Shown piece by piece: positions 33,340 to 46,450 of a stretch of DNA of 64,000 nt. The DNA lies in contig CP034986.1 of assembly GCA_004026145.2 (NCBI GenBank), positions 7,680,929-7,744,928 of the forward strand, written 5' to 3'. Made by a program: the position numbers and the translations under genes. The stretch comes from Takifugu bimaculatus (lineage: Eukaryota > Chordata > Actinopteri > Tetraodontiformes > Tetraodontidae). Within the stretch, counting starts at the first letter, position 1, and every line of letters starts with the position of its first letter. A model generated the notes under the pieces. The model saw only the letters and a list, made by a program, of their open reading frames with translations. It was not told the DNA's origin and searched no databases.

Positions 33340-33640
33340 CGAGATGGTGCCGTCCTCCGCTAAAAGTCACCGCGGCAGAACAAAGGTGCTATTTTTCCAC
33401 TTTCTAATTATGTCCCTCTGTCATGCCGACCTGTGATTGGTTTCGGGTGATAAGGGGGAAGTCAGATTGGAAAAGCCGGACGCCAACAATCGCGATGTTC
33501 CGAATTAGAGGCAGGGAAGCGATCCCCCGTTATCTCAGGGCAGTAAAATGGGAAGCGGGAGTCAATTTAGAAATGTTACGAGCGCATTACCGCAAGGTGA
33601 CAAGATGTGCCGTGAAAATCAACTTCTCGCTTGCAGGAAC
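33340..33640. promoter_or_regulatory. Candidate CNE with SOX-type and TAATTA words
   Basis: AACAAAGG (33379-33386), the SOX/TCF-type word, lies 18 bp before TAATTA (33405-33410). These sit within a non-repetitive block that continues through GTGATTGGTTTCGGGTG and CAATTTAGAAATG. Base composition differs from the preceding CpG-rich DNA. Function inferred. Confidence 0.32.
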
Positions 33641-34619
33641 TCGTATTCTTACCGTTTCATATTAATCTTTTGTGCGTATTCTCGGTGAAAGACCTTCTGG
33701 TAAACTTCGCTGAAGACTTTTGCTATTAAAAAAAACAAGGTTTGATTCTCCTCCTCGGCGCTCGCCGCAGACGGCTCGCTGATTACCTCAGCGAACAGCT
33801 CAAACGTGCGTTAGCGCCTGCTCCCGCGGGGACGCGTTTGTGCACGACTCCTCTTTTAGCAGTGAATATAGTGTAGGTGGAGGGGGGGGGGGCACAGGTG
33901 AATACTTCAGGGTCACACTAGCATTGCTAATAAATAATAATTTGTCTGACTAAAAAAATGGCGGGAAGGGGGCGGAGCTTTTCATTTTGAATGCAGTGAA
34001 CAGAGCAGCGTGTTGCAGCCTAATCTTCCCCAGCAGCGCCGTGGTGCGGAACAGTAATAGGAAGATGGCGACGGTTCTGTCGGAGAGTCGCCGACGCTCC
34101 GGTGCCACCCCGGCCTATTTGCTCATGAATACGCTCAAAAAGAACCTCCAGATGCTCAGCACGACAGTAGAACCACACTGAAACCAGCAGACGCTCTTTT
34201 TTATGTCCCCACGACCGTCTCTCTGTGCAATCCTTGCAAATGGCTTCCCGGTGCCAAGTCGCATTGTTAGAATGCTGATGGATGCCAACTGCTTTGGAAA
34301 TTGGCGAGAAAATGGCTAAAACAAACTGTGTCTCGAACGGGGCCGCTGGCGTATCAAAGATGCTCCGCGTGCAATGACAACAGAATAGATATGAAAGTGT
34401 AACGCCCGGCTTATAATCAGCACGCTTTGGGCCGCCAAGCGGGCCAAATGAGTCGGTCAGGAAGTAGCCAAGCGCAGACGGGGACACGCTAACCGCCGCT
34501 GGTTCACGATATAAAGTCCCTCTGTCACATTTCATACAGGGTCTCCAGCGTTTTCCTTCCATCCAACAAAGCGGTTTATTCTGTGTAGCTACATCGCATC
34601 TAGCAGGGACCAGCAGTCT

Positions 34620-34780
34620 CCCGTTTGACCTTTGACCTTTCCACTAGACATCAATCAATAAGAGTTTAATTAACATATAATGCATCTCATAATCAATGAA
34701 ATTGAATCAATCCACATCTCCTTCTATTAGCTGCTAAAGTGCCAGATTGGACAATTTTGCCAAGTGTGCAGTTAGCTTTG
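34620..34780. promoter_or_regulatory. Candidate CNE with perfect DR1 element
   Basis: TGACCTTTGACCT at 34626-34638 is the reverse of AGGTCAAAGGTCA, a perfect direct repeat with 1-bp spacing. That is the site type bound by RXR heterodimers, COUP-TF and HNF4. Within the next 80 bp are ATCAATCAAT (PBX/HOX-like), AGTTTAATTAAC, ATAATCAATG and GAATCAATCC. Nuclear receptor plus PBX/homeodomain words make this one of the more convincing enhancer candidates. Confidence 0.42.
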
Positions 34781-35239
34781 TGCCATTAGCGATGCTGCGT
34801 CAGAATTCAGACGTGACCTGTCCTCGTTTCAAGTGACCAAGTTTGGCGCGTTTCAACTATGAAGCAAATGTAAATACATCCCCACCTCTGCCAACACATT
34901 TATTAGCTTCCCGCCTCAGCATCGACTATTCCCCTTACGAGAGACTGTCGTGACCTACACGTGCGGCGCTCGCGTAGCGTAATGGAAGCGTTTTTTACCG
35001 CATTTATTAGCAATCAGGAAATTAAAAAATAAATAAATAAAGCTACCGTAGCAGCCCGTGGTTGTGAGAAGGATGTAGCATAACTGCCTCGAGACGGGTC
35101 ACGGCGTCCCGTACCTCATAGATTGCTAACTGCAAAGTGCCGGATCTGTTTACCGCGCTATCGCCATGGGAGCTCGTTTATACAAACAAATCTGAAGGCA
35201 GGATCTGAGAATGTACTAATGGCTCCTGCTTGCTGGGCC

Positions 35240-35430
35240 CACACGGGTCAAATCGATGGGATGCTTCGGCTTTGAATGCTCCTCTAATGTATTGCCAAGG
35301 GTTTTCCCATGTCACCCAATTTACAAGTTTGGAGATGTGTACGTGCCAAGAGGCCAGAGCTCAAACTTCAGATTTTTTCTCGCTCGGGCTCATCAGAATA
35401 CGCTCACTAATACAAACATTACAGCGAAAA
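35240..35430. promoter_or_regulatory. Candidate CNE
   Basis: Non-repetitive block including CTCTAATGTATTGCCAAGGG, CCCAATTTACAAGTTTGG and CTAATACAAACATTACAGC. It is open in two overlapping plus frames (35230-35475 and 35256-35465), neither with a recognisable domain. The sequence style is CNE-like. Confidence 0.28.
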
Positions 35431-36104
35431 CAGAAGCGCGCTGGCGGGGGAGCGGCGCGGATTGATTGGGCGTAAATAGATCCGGTGATTAAAATGGTGG
35501 AAAAGTCGTCAGCGATGGGAAAAATCGCAACGGCTCCTTCTGGTTTTCAGCAAAGCCGTCCACCAACAGGGATCCGGGGGAGGCTGAGGTGACTTCGCGG
35601 GCCGCGCGCTGACAGACTCGTTTGTCATTTTAACGCCTCGGCGGCTTAAATAATTCATGGCGAGATTTGACCGTCGGTGATTTAGAAGAAGGGGGGAAAA
35701 AAAGGCTTCATTAAAAATGTATTGAATCTGCTGCAGGTGACTCTTAACCCCGCTGAAGTACGAGGAGTAGATAAACATTCAAACAACCCACTCGTGCGAT
35801 TGTTGGGGGTGGGGGAGATGTTGACATCTCAATGTGTTAGCATCGCGTTGAGCAAACAATGAAATGGCCGACGCTAATAATGCTAAAGGTGTAGCAGCCG
35901 TGAAAGAGGGTTGCAGCTAAAGCAGCAGGTTGGGCCGAGGGGAGACAGAGAGGCTACTTGCGGATACGCAAAGGCTCCGCCCCCGTCCTCTTCACTTCAA
36001 GTGTCTCTTCTAAAGTGGGTGCTGCCTTTTGCATTCTTGTATGCGTTGAGAGCGCGGCGGAGCGCACGAGCAGCCCTCCGGGGTCTCTCCACGGCCCCAT
36101 TTGC

Positions 36105-36300
36105 TCCTCGGTGTCACTCATTTCCTTTGCTCTGCGAGTTTCCTCCTCCTTGAAGGACCCTTGAGGAGCCACAAAATAAAAAGGAGAATAAAAGAACCTG
36201 TGGTTTATGTACACTTCATATCTCCGCCGCAGTCGTCTGAGGAGGTCCTGGACGGTTCTCCCACCAGAGAACTGCACGTCATTTCCTCCCGTCAAGCCTT
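36105..36300. promoter_or_regulatory. Candidate CNE with RUNX-type word
   Basis: Contains CACAAAATAAAAAGGAG followed by GAACCTGTGGTTTATG. The latter holds TGTGGTTT, the RUNX consensus. The region is pyrimidine-rich upstream. Function inferred from words only. Confidence 0.25.
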
Positions 36301-39300
36301 CTGTTAGGCCTCATCACGGAGAGCGAGCACTCAGGATCCGTGATATTATTAGTCTCTCGGGGAAGGTTGTGCTTTCAATTTTCCCCACAACGTTGCGCCG
36401 TGGTGAGGTTCTGCAACGTGGGGAGGGAAAGGCAACAAGACAACTGGCAGCAAAAGGGGGAAGCGCATCAATAAAACACCGTGTGCTTATGTTGTGGACA
36501 CAGTGTAGCTCCGTGAAGGCTCCCCCCAGCAAGCAGTTCTAGAGGTAGAACTGGCCACTGGGGGGAGCTGTTTCTGGAGAAAAGGCTAAAAAAAACAGAC
36601 CAAAACAAACTGACCGACTCCGAGTTGTTTGCTTTACTTGCAAATCCGCGGAACAGAAGTCCCCCCCAAGATCAGTGGATTGTTTTTTTATTAAGGATAC
36701 CTGGAAAGTCCTTTAGTCTCGCGTACGACGCCGCTACCGACACTGAGGTTCCCAGGTTTGATACCGACATTTGCACCTCAAAAGCAGCCAGAGAAGCAGC
36801 TCGCAAACAACATCAATGGAAAACAACCTCCTTTCTTTTTCCGCGTTCCCTCCGACACACACCTGCTCCGATCCGAGGCATCCAGAGGAGAGAAAAAAAA
36901 AAGGTGCTGCTGCTGTATTTTCAACAGGGCTGCAGGGTTCAATCCCACTCTCACTTTCAAAGCCCAGGGCTTAATCCCCTCGCTGGTGAAGGCGTTTGTT
37001 TGAGGATCGCCCTCACCGCCGGCGCCTGGCTCCCTGTCCTTGGTCTGCCCTCCAAAAGGAGTATTGGCAGATCTTCACTCAGGACTCCTCTTTAAAAGCC
37101 TCTCTCTTTCAAAAATACAGAAAAAAGAAATAGCTGTTCCTTTAATCCCTTTCTCCCAAACACTAAGGAGATTCTGTTCCGAGGTGGAAACAAAAGTCAA
37201 TAGCAGGCGCTAGCGGAGGAATGTAGCAACTAGCTGCAAACTTGCAGCGCTCGCATTGTAAACGGATCATTAGGAACATTCCCAGATCCCAAAATCAAAC
37301 GCAGACCATGTCCGAAAGGTGAGAGAGCTATTGATTGCAGGCTAAACTTTGACCCAGTGAATAAACAAAGTTCTGAGCATGGAAGGCTGGAAAAATTTGC
37401 AACAAACAAACGGACAACTGATTCCGGATCTTTCTGAGCTACGCAAGTTCGTAACACGGCTGCTCCGGGACAACTCACGCTAAGGAAATCTATCCCACCT
37501 GCAGCTACGGATAAAGGCTAGCATTTAGCATCGTATCTGCAGCCCGGGCTTACGTCACTACAGTGACCTCGGGCGAACCCGGCGTACGACCCTTTGAGGA
37601 GAAATCTCCATCTAATGAGGCCTAAAAGTGGAACGCTGACCACTTCAGATTGGGATGGTTTTCAGTCGTCCTCAGCACTTTCTGACCAAACTGCTTTCAG
37701 GCGTCCGACTTTCTCTGGAAGTCTGAAGCCGAGCCGCTCGCCGGCCTGCTGAGAGGAATCCCCCCCGACGGTCTGCGAAATCAGGGAAAATCATCTCAAT
37801 ACTTGCGTCAGGTTTTATCACTTTTTGCCATTAGCGCGCATTAGCCTGTTCTCCAGCCGCGCATGTGGAATTAGGAGTTCGATTTGAACAGCGTCAGCGT
37901 TTCCATCGTCAGGCTACTTTTTAAAACCCCATTTTGTCCTGTAATGCTGATTTCTCGGACGGGTTTTGTAGCCGACGAGGACGGGACGAGAGCTGCCAGC
38001 GATCGCGGACGGAGGAGCGGAAACGAATCATCGTCGCATTTACGGCGAATCAGACGCGCCACAGGATAACATGTCCTCCTTTTAGCAACTAAATACCCCG
38101 GAAAGAGTATTTCTGTTTCGTTAGCAGCTGAAATGTTCCCGTTATTTGCTCAAGGTTTTCGCGCCGCTATGCCGTTGGGATCCAGGTGGGCCGTGCAGGA
38201 AGCCCTGTCTGCTAGCAGAAGAGATTGATGTAGCTGTGACAGCTGTGGAACGTGAAAACCGGAGAGGCCTCTGGGGTTATATTTATTCATCAACAAGCGT
38301 GAATGTTCCCCGGCTGGAGGTGGATATTCGTTTCTTGCACCTAAGGATTGTTGACGCCGAATGTGTAAATAAGTAGACCACTCCCCCTCGGAGGATGGGG
38401 GTGGGGACGTAGCTCCCGGCAACTTCTGCTCGCATCACGGGGGGACTAGAACATCTCAGATTGTGTTCTGGTGTCAGAGCGCAGCAAAAACACTGCAGGT
38501 TAGCGATCAGCTCCGGCACATAGGATATCCTAACGAGGGTAAAATTATTCTTGAAAATAGGCTTAAAATATTCCCAAAACGGCCTTAGAGCCCCACCGGA
38601 GGTTTGGCGTGTTCATGAAAAAATTAAACTCAGTTCTGGTGGTGATTTAAACAGAGATTAAATCTCAAACTCCGGGTGGAGCCCACCTCCTCCCGTCTTG
38701 CTTGTGATTCAGGAGATTTTTCTGCGCGGTTTCCTCTGGTAGCGACCTGAGAGCGAGAGCTGAAGCTCAGTGAAGCGTCTCAGTACGTGCCGAGTATCGG
38801 AGGCTCTCTGAACCCCCGCCCCCCTGACAACAACGTCGCCGTTTATGCTCGGGTGGAATCTCGACACCGCTGTGAAATAAGCTTACGCGGGTCGGCCAGG
38901 GATGTTTTTGCCGTTTGCCCCCTCGGGGTAAGCAGCACCTTTAGAAGCTTTGAAAACACTTTAAACGGATTTTGGACTCCGCATTCTCTTCTTCATTTTT
39001 GGGAACCTGAAGATTCCCCCGACTCCATTAGCTCGCGACCTTGAGCGTGAACAGACCCGAAACTCCCAGTAGAGAATCACCAGATTAGCAAGAACAATGC
39101 TAGCAGGGTCTGTAAAGTCCAGGACACACCCGCCCAAACGGTGCTCGCCGGACACTTGCCTTCGCCGCTTCCAGCTTTGCTTCTTCCCGGGGTCCAGGGT
39201 CCGACATCGAGAGAGCGGGAAGGGAAATGTCGAGCTCGCCATGCATCGCAGGGCCTAAGTACGGCGCCTTTGATGCAGAGCGGTTCCCTCAGACGGCGTT

Positions 39301-40067
39301 GCGACTGTATCTCCTCTCACTCCCACGCAGCAGCGCTGCACAGGCCCGATACTCATCCGAGTCAGTCGAGGTAAACAACGGGCTGAGCTTTGTGTCCAGC
39401 CGGAGAATGGATATCACCGCGGTGATGTGCGATTTGCATAGGCAGCACAAAAGGATTACGCGCTGATCTGAGGCCAAAAAAATGCTTTTTTTTTTTTCAA
39501 AATGTCTCTCTGGAATTCAGCAGCACCTCAAACCCTCCGGAATATTTTTTTTAAGTGATTCCAACCAGCAAATCCCGATCAGACAGTTATCCCGATGGCA
39601 TGAAAAACGTCGCGGCTTCACATTCGAATATCTGTTGTCGCAACTTTTTATCAATGACAGGCAGACGCGGCACGTCAGGCGAGCATTAGCCGCTATCATG
39701 GACACGGAGAAGCTTCAGTCACCAGACAAACAACATCTCATCTCCACTTTTGCGCTCGTTTATTTAAATTCTTCTGAATTTCGTGTCGTTGCCGCGACGG
39801 TTTATTTGACAGAGTTCTGTGTCGTTGAGAGATTAACAGGTGCATCCCCTGGGATGCTAGCTAAAGAGCTACAGGAAGTGAGTTCATTTATGTTGGTATG
39901 GGGACAGTTTAGCTACCTAGGGGTAGCTGAGTAAAATGTGCAGGTCAGTCTCAGTTGCTAAACTATCACTACGTAATTGTTAGCAGTTAGGCACCGGCAC
40001 TTAGCCTCTCTTAGCTTCTTTAGCTCAATCCTGTTGTCGGTAAGTAAATGTCTTGCATGGCTACATG

Positions 40068-40085
40068 TTTTTTTTAAAAAAAAAA
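40068..40085. repeat. T8A10 self-complementary block
   Basis: Eight T are followed by ten A. This gives a 16-bp perfect palindrome, a rigid A-tract structure that may favour nucleosome exclusion. Confidence 0.85.
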
Positions 40086-42106
40086 GCTACAGGCAGAGTG
40101 CTGCTACACTTTAGCCTGCTGGGTTGCCGGCTTCCTTTTCCCACGGGATGAATCTCAGTGACTCTCGTCTCAAATCGCTGTTTAGACGAGTCCTGTGGGA
40201 TTCGAGTCTCAGCGGGCTCCTGTTGGCGGCAGGAAGTAGCCCCGTTTTCTTTGTGCTCGGCTGCATGTCGATGAAAAGGGGGGAAAAAAGCAGCTTCGCT
40301 CCAGAATTTGATCATCTGGATTTTCCAAAGCTAGAAGCCTCACCCGCACCTTCACTGTGATACTCAGACGCGGGCTCGCGCCCCTACCCCCAAGCACGAC
40401 GCTCTCCCTCCCCCTCCCCCCGGAGAGCTGGTGGTTGACGTGTCGAGATAATTTGACGGAAAATTTATTTCACTTCCACATCACACCACACTGGTTGTAA
40501 TTAATTGTTCTGCCGAGCCACAGTTCAGCGACTCCTTTGTGCCATCGCAGCCTCGTTAGCGTTCCGTGATATTGGCTGCCCCACCGGAGTTGCTAACAGA
40601 TGCCGCCGTCACCTAAAAACACCCAGAAACGCGACAGTTGAACATGCTAAATATAAATTGTCATTAATAAACGCAGTCACGACATTTTGGGGGATTTTGA
40701 AACGGCGCCAAACGAACGAGAGACTGTATAAGCAGAGCGCTCAGGATGCTACGCTTCGTACGTAGCATATCAGAAGTATTTGTGAATGTAACAGTAGAAA
40801 ATCAGTGGAATTTCCCATCATACATAGCATCCGAAGCGAGGCTAACCCCCTATAGCGCTGTCTGGGTGCATCTGTGTGTCAGAGTGTGGTTTACGTCCAC
40901 ACGAAGGGTGACCGACACAGTGCGCTACGCCCAGTGAACACTGCTGTAGATGCTAAAAACATCAGCGTTTAAAAGTGAGGATGAATTAAGTTGAAGCTAA
41001 TCGTGACTCCACCCACACGCCTGACATGAACAGAGTCCAGGTCAAGAGAAAAACAAGCCACCTAAGTGCCTGTTCAGGACCGAACGCGACAGAGGTGACA
41101 CAAATTATTAGCGGCGCCATCTCACCGACGCAGGCAAAGTTCACAACAGGGCGTTGGTCCCCAGCCAGCCCGTCATCGGCGCAGGCATGATGAGCCGGGA
41201 CGGCTATAATTAGCCCCTGTCGGGAAAATGACATTCTAATCACACGGTTCTGGTAATTACTCCACTTTCCAACTCTTAACTTCGGTCCACGTGAAATCGC
41301 CACTGAAGTCAGCCACTTCAGACGTGTTGCTACCTCGCTGTGCCGCTACCAAAGGAAGCCTGAAGCGGCGAAAGCCGCTTCCGTCCTCCATTTACAAGCT
41401 CTGAAAAACCCTAATGTGGAAAAATAATCTTCTCGTTTTATCGTTTCGGGGGCAGAAAATTGGGAAAAGTGTGGGTCCTTCACAAGGAGTGACGGGGCCT
41501 CGGCGCTAGCGAGTGCGCACTTATCTGCTTGTGCACCCTCTTGGATGACGGCCTCGCCTCCCTCCGCTCCCAGCAACTGAGCTGGTTATATGTGAAATTA
41601 GAAATGGAGGTGATTAAACAGCCGGCTGAAGCCAAACGCGGGGCGGGGCGCGGCCTCGGCGGGGGTAGAGGAGTTCCTCCGGTCTCAGCCCGTGGAACGG
41701 ATGTGTTAGCATCTTTCAGAGGGAGTATCCGTGCACCTCAGGTGCGTGTTAGCGCTGTGGAGCGTGTCGCACGAAGATACGGCAGCGTGGATTCCCACAG
41801 TCCCGCTCCCGGACAGGAAGCTTTGGGACACGCACATCCTTTTATCCTATGCTAATACATGTAGCATAGGTAGCCATCTTGTGACGGCGTTCCGACGGAG
41901 CAAAGAGGGCCCTGGAAAGATGAAGACTGGCCCCCTCTACTTCAAGGCGTCGCGGATGAATCAATCAACGCTGTTTTGTGTACTTTTTGTTCCTGCTGAC
42001 GCGGCATCGGGGTGGCGGCGGCGGCGGGCGCTAAGAGCTTGTGACAGTCGCCGCTGGCACGGCAGCTGGAGCCAGAGTTTAGCTCAGTGTCGCTATCCTT
42101 CAGCCG

Positions 42107-42138
42107 CACGCACACACACACAGACACACACACACACC
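42107..42138 (+). repeat. (CA)n microsatellite, interrupted
   Basis: CA repeats with CG at the left and one CAGACA interruption, about 30 bp. Short and likely old. Confidence 0.9.
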
Positions 42139-44699
42139 CTCCGAGATGCATTTGTCGCCCGCTCCTGTCTGCTGGATATTAGCGTGGCGGGGCTAAATCT
42201 CGATGATAGACGATTTCTGCTGTCTCGATATAAGAAAAGCAGCCGACAGAAGCCGGAGACAAACAGATGGTGGAGGCGACGGCAAAACCCACATCAATAT
42301 TTGCTCCTGTTAAATCTGCCCCGGCTCGTCTGAATCAGCAATCTACACCGCCAGACGCTCCAAAAGCTGCCGATACCTTAAGCGCCCGCACTTCCGAAGC
42401 AAGCGTCGGGGAAAAAGGGTTCCTCAATCACGCCCGGACGACGGAGTCGAAGCTAACGTGCTGCCACCTTGTCTGGAAGAGGAATAAATACGGATGCGCT
42501 CCAGCGGCCTTGTATGTTAATTAACTACGTGCTTATTGAAATTCGATGACAGCTGGAATTTTCGCAGTGAGCGAGGGATCTGGCGTCGCCCCAAGAGTGT
42601 GAAACATAATTGCTCGACAGCAAAAAGTAACACACAATTAGTTCGAGGTTTAATTAATATCGCTCAGGCGAGGTCCTTGGTTCGGTTGCGAGTCGCCCGG
42701 CTATTGACGGGACGCGGCGGGCGCGGCACCGGGAGCGGAAGAAGATCGGCCTGACACCGACGACGGGGGTCTGAGATTGGAAGCGTAGCCCTCCGCTAAC
42801 AGATGAAAAAGTCCCGGCGTCACACTCTGATCACCACCGAACGCTGACGAACGTCACGTAGCATCGCTCGCTGACAAGTCATATATTAGCGTTTTTAAAC
42901 AGTGTTTAGTTTTGTGAATTGTTAGTCTGGACGTTTCTAGAAGGAGTTCCGGTCGGGTTTCAGCCCCTCCCCCAGTGGAAACGGAAAACCATGGTAAAAC
43001 GCTGTGGTTTTTCATGGTTGCTACAGTAAAGGTAAATGCTAGCACCTCATGCTAGGCTAGCTAGACTGTCCCCAGAAACAGTTTGTGATTTTAGGCCTGA
43101 AAAGAACGTTCAGAAGCGGCTAAAAGACACAACTGATAGCGAAAGAAACACGCTATACGGAAAGAGCTCATCGCTAGCAAGGACCACCTGATCCTCTCGC
43201 CGTTTGTTCTCCTCCCACAGTCGCGCCGGAACCTCTTTAAATACGTCCTTCGCCGTCGCGGTTGCAGCTCGGCCTCCGGTGGCGCCGGTACCGGGGCCCC
43301 TCCGTGAGCCGTGTATCACTCGCTCTTAAACGGCCCCTCGCAGCTTAAGGACAACAGTCCGCTCTGCTCTTTGTGTTCGGCCGCGGCGCCGAACATTAAA
43401 AAGCAATTTACCTTCGGAGCAATTGAGCCGACCTGCGATCGTTCCCCCGTCGTTGCTCCTCCGGCGGATTGTTATTGTCATTGAGTGGTTAGGGTGGGGG
43501 GACCTCTGGCAGGAGGCGGGGGTGGAATTCTCAGACTTTATTGAACCGGGCTCCGCGAAAGGCGAATGAAAGTGACGGGTTAAAACAAAAGTAAAGCGGG
43601 GATTACTGTAACGATCGCGACAGAGTGCTTTCATTAGTCTCTAAATCACACGTGAACAAAAAGAAGAACGATTACCTCACAGGCTGAAGAGTATTGATCG
43701 GCGGCTCCGCCCGGCGTTAAACGCCGTCCTGAAAGCCATCTGGCTCGACTCGGCCCAATCAAGACAGAGAACCTTTGCCCGTTTCCCCGGCATCAAAATT
43801 AGATCTCCGTGTGGTCACCAGAAAGCAAAACAAAACAATTGAAAAGCTGGAAACTATTCTCGCTCTCTATAAGGGCAATTTAACCCCTGACCCCGGCTAA
43901 CGTCACCCATCAGGGCTAATGCTTCTCATCCAAACCCGCCGCAGATTTTAATCGCAAAGCTACTTAGGTGGAATCAACCCGCGTCCACCCCCGTTGATTG
44001 ATTCGTGACGGTGGTGTGGGTTTTTCCCGCATTATGTCTGCTGCACTCTGAGGCTAAAGAACATTCCTCTGGACTCAGAACAACATCCTTGCGTGGTTCA
44101 ACAGCAGGTCCTGGGTCCAAAACAAGGCTCTTCTTACACAGTGGCTAACGTCTAGATAATTTATGTTAGCTTGTGCAGGCGCAATAATGGACCCGAAACT
44201 TTTTTACTCCATGCAACAGCAGCGTGTCGTCTGCCTAGGCGAGCATTTAATAACCTAATTATTATTAAGCTAACCCAAATTACCGAATTCCACATTATTC
44301 ATCATTTAATAGCAAGAAAACAATAAAAGGTCATCAAGCTATTTAGTAAACTTTTAAAACACTCCCCCTTATCTTGTTAGAACATGGCTGGAAATTAGCT
44401 TTAGCTACTGCAGCACAGTGATAACATAGCCCCTAGAAAATGGTTAGCTAGCTGAATGACAGAAGCAAAAAATTGGGTGTAGTTTTAGGCTCGAGAGTTT
44501 GAGCAACTGGCCTTTAAAAATGGGCCTCTTTAGGAGCTGAACCATTAATATGATTGGTGAAAGCTAACGTCTGATGTTGACATGAGGTAACAGCTTAGAA
44601 ACAGTATTTGTCAGAGGGGCAAGATTAAAATATTTACCTAGAATACAATGTTTAAATAAGCCGGAAAGGCTAACGAGCTGTGTAGCTAATACGACCGTC

Positions 44700-45075
44700 A
44701 CCGGGCCACCGGGTCAGCGGTGATGAGCAGCAGGTGCGTCTTTAAATCAAGGGGCAAATGTTTGAAATGATTATTAGCTGCTCGGTATGCCTCCCGTCGC
44801 CTCGCCGATCAGGAGACCTTTGTGAAATGAATTCAAATATTGACACAGCAGCCGCCACTCGTGAATCGTGGGATTTAGCGGATAGAAGTCTGCCCTGTTC
44901 TAATCACGGCCTCGGTTCCAGTCTTGCTCTTTAATAAACAACAACCCCCCCCCCCCAGATCTGTGACGAATGATCTGATGTCTTCATATTGTGATTAATT
45001 TCTCATACGGTCACAGAAGTCATTACATTATTGACGTAGCCGGTGTCAATTTTCCAAGGATAGAGGAGTAACTGG
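44700..45075. promoter_or_regulatory. Candidate CNE cluster
   Basis: AT-rich, mostly unique block. It contains CTTTAAATCAAGGGGC, GAAATGATTATTAGCTGC, GAATTCAAATATTGAC, CTCTTTAATAAACAAC, TTGTGATTAATTTCTC and CATTACATTATTGACG. It is interrupted by a C-run at about 44946-44957. Several TAAT and forkhead-like words occur. Function inferred. Confidence 0.33.
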
Positions 45076-46089
45076 CCCCTGGCACAGACGGAACAACGTG
45101 TTCTCGTCTTTGAGGTTCTCATTTCCGTGATCTTTTTGGGAAAAAAATGTGGCATCTTCAAGAGACTAACGTGGTGTTCAAGTTACGGTTTAACAAGCTA
45201 ACGCGCAAAATGCTAATAAATAATCAAAGAAGCTTAAAAAACACCCGTCAGAAAAAAGTTGGCTGCAACAAATTGGCAACCTCAGAGCAAAACTCTACAC
45301 TAAACACTAAATATCTCCGACGTGTGCTAACATCTGACAATTGGACCCCCCTCCCCCCAAAGAAGTCCACCAATTAGTGCATTTTCCCTCCAGGTTGGTG
45401 CCCTCCGCCTTGGACCAAGTCTGCATTTCCCAGCACAGATGATAATTTTCCAGGCAATTAAGAAGAGTCGCGCATTAGATGACGAGGTCGGCGGAGTGAT
45501 GGAACCGACGTGGCGCTTTTGTGGGCGATGGAAATTGCTACTTGTCAGCTGTCCTACAAGCACGGGTAATTGACCCAGCTTTGGGAACAGATCACCGATA
45601 TCAAAGAGTCATTAAGTTGGGTAAAAATAACTTCCCTCGGGAAAAGTTTGCTAAATGCTAATTTCTTAAAAATGTGTCTAGATCTCCAACAGTTGCATCT
45701 ACCTCAATGTCAATGAGACCATTACGCCCGAGAAGGTCAAAGCATCGGGAGTTTTTAACATTAAAGCAAAAATACTCTGGATCACTGTTGGACTTCCTGT
45801 AGGAAGCTGATCCAGAGCCAAAGGCTCACAGTGTTGCTTAAACCCTTAAGTTTACATCTCTGCATTAGAACAACGTATTAGCACAAAATAATTGGAGTAA
45901 AAGATCCCTGAATGGCCGCGAGCGCTAACGGCTGCATAAAATTCCAAGTAGCAACCGAGCTTACCCCAATTTTATCAACAGCCTTGCGCCGTCTTGCAAT
46001 TAATAAGCCAACTCCTGATTGTTGCGTGATTTTCCGGACCTCGCAAAGAGCTCCGAAGATAGAGTTACCCATTAGAAACGACAAAAAAT

Positions 46090-46450
46090 AGAGGAACCGA
46101 ATTCATCCGGGACACCTTGACTTTAATTTGCCGTCAGTTTGTCACCTCATTGAGGACTGAAAGTTAACCTGACTTCTAAGGACACGAGTGAAAAGAGACG
46201 GATAATTAGTCTTATTAAAAATGTTGAATTTCCAGAACTTTGTATAAGGTATTATGTCGCCAAACATGCCTTTTTCAGGGCCAACAATTGTACAGATGTG
46301 TAATTTAGTGAACTAATTAAGCTTCGATCACAGGTCAGGGTGTAAAATCGTGGTTTTCATACATAAATTAAAGTTACCCCATGGGAAGGTTTCCAATACA
46401 GGCGGGGGCAGTTAGAGTTCCCAAACTAAAGGTCACGGAGAGACTGAATT
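46090..46450. promoter_or_regulatory. Candidate CNE
   Basis: About 350 bp of non-repetitive sequence. It includes CTTGACTTTAATTTGCCG, GATAATTAGTCTTATTAAAA, ACTTTGTATAAGG, GAACTAATTAAGCTTCG and CATAAATTAAAGTTACC. Stops occur in all frames. A long run of sequence without CpG decay or tandem structure suggests constraint. Function inferred. Confidence 0.38.

Larger units (their letters stand above)
31229..44500. other. Unique non-coding DNA with sparse candidate CNEs
   Basis: No recognisable exon or RNA gene. The stretch contains candidate regulatory blocks at 33340-33640, 34620-34780, 35240-35430 and 36105-36300, a T8A10 block at 40068-40085 and a CA-type repeat at 42107-42138. The 180-codon minus frame at 34020-34562 and the 200-codon plus frame at 41731-42333 carry no domain that I can recognise. 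Confidence 0.5.

Noticed and set aside
34020..34562. 180-codon minus-strand open frame
   Set aside because: No family resemblance and no splice or promoter context.
41731..42333. 200-codon plus-strand open frame, the longest in the window
   Set aside because: It runs through a CA microsatellite (Thr-His-rich residues) and shows no known domain, so it is a chance frame.
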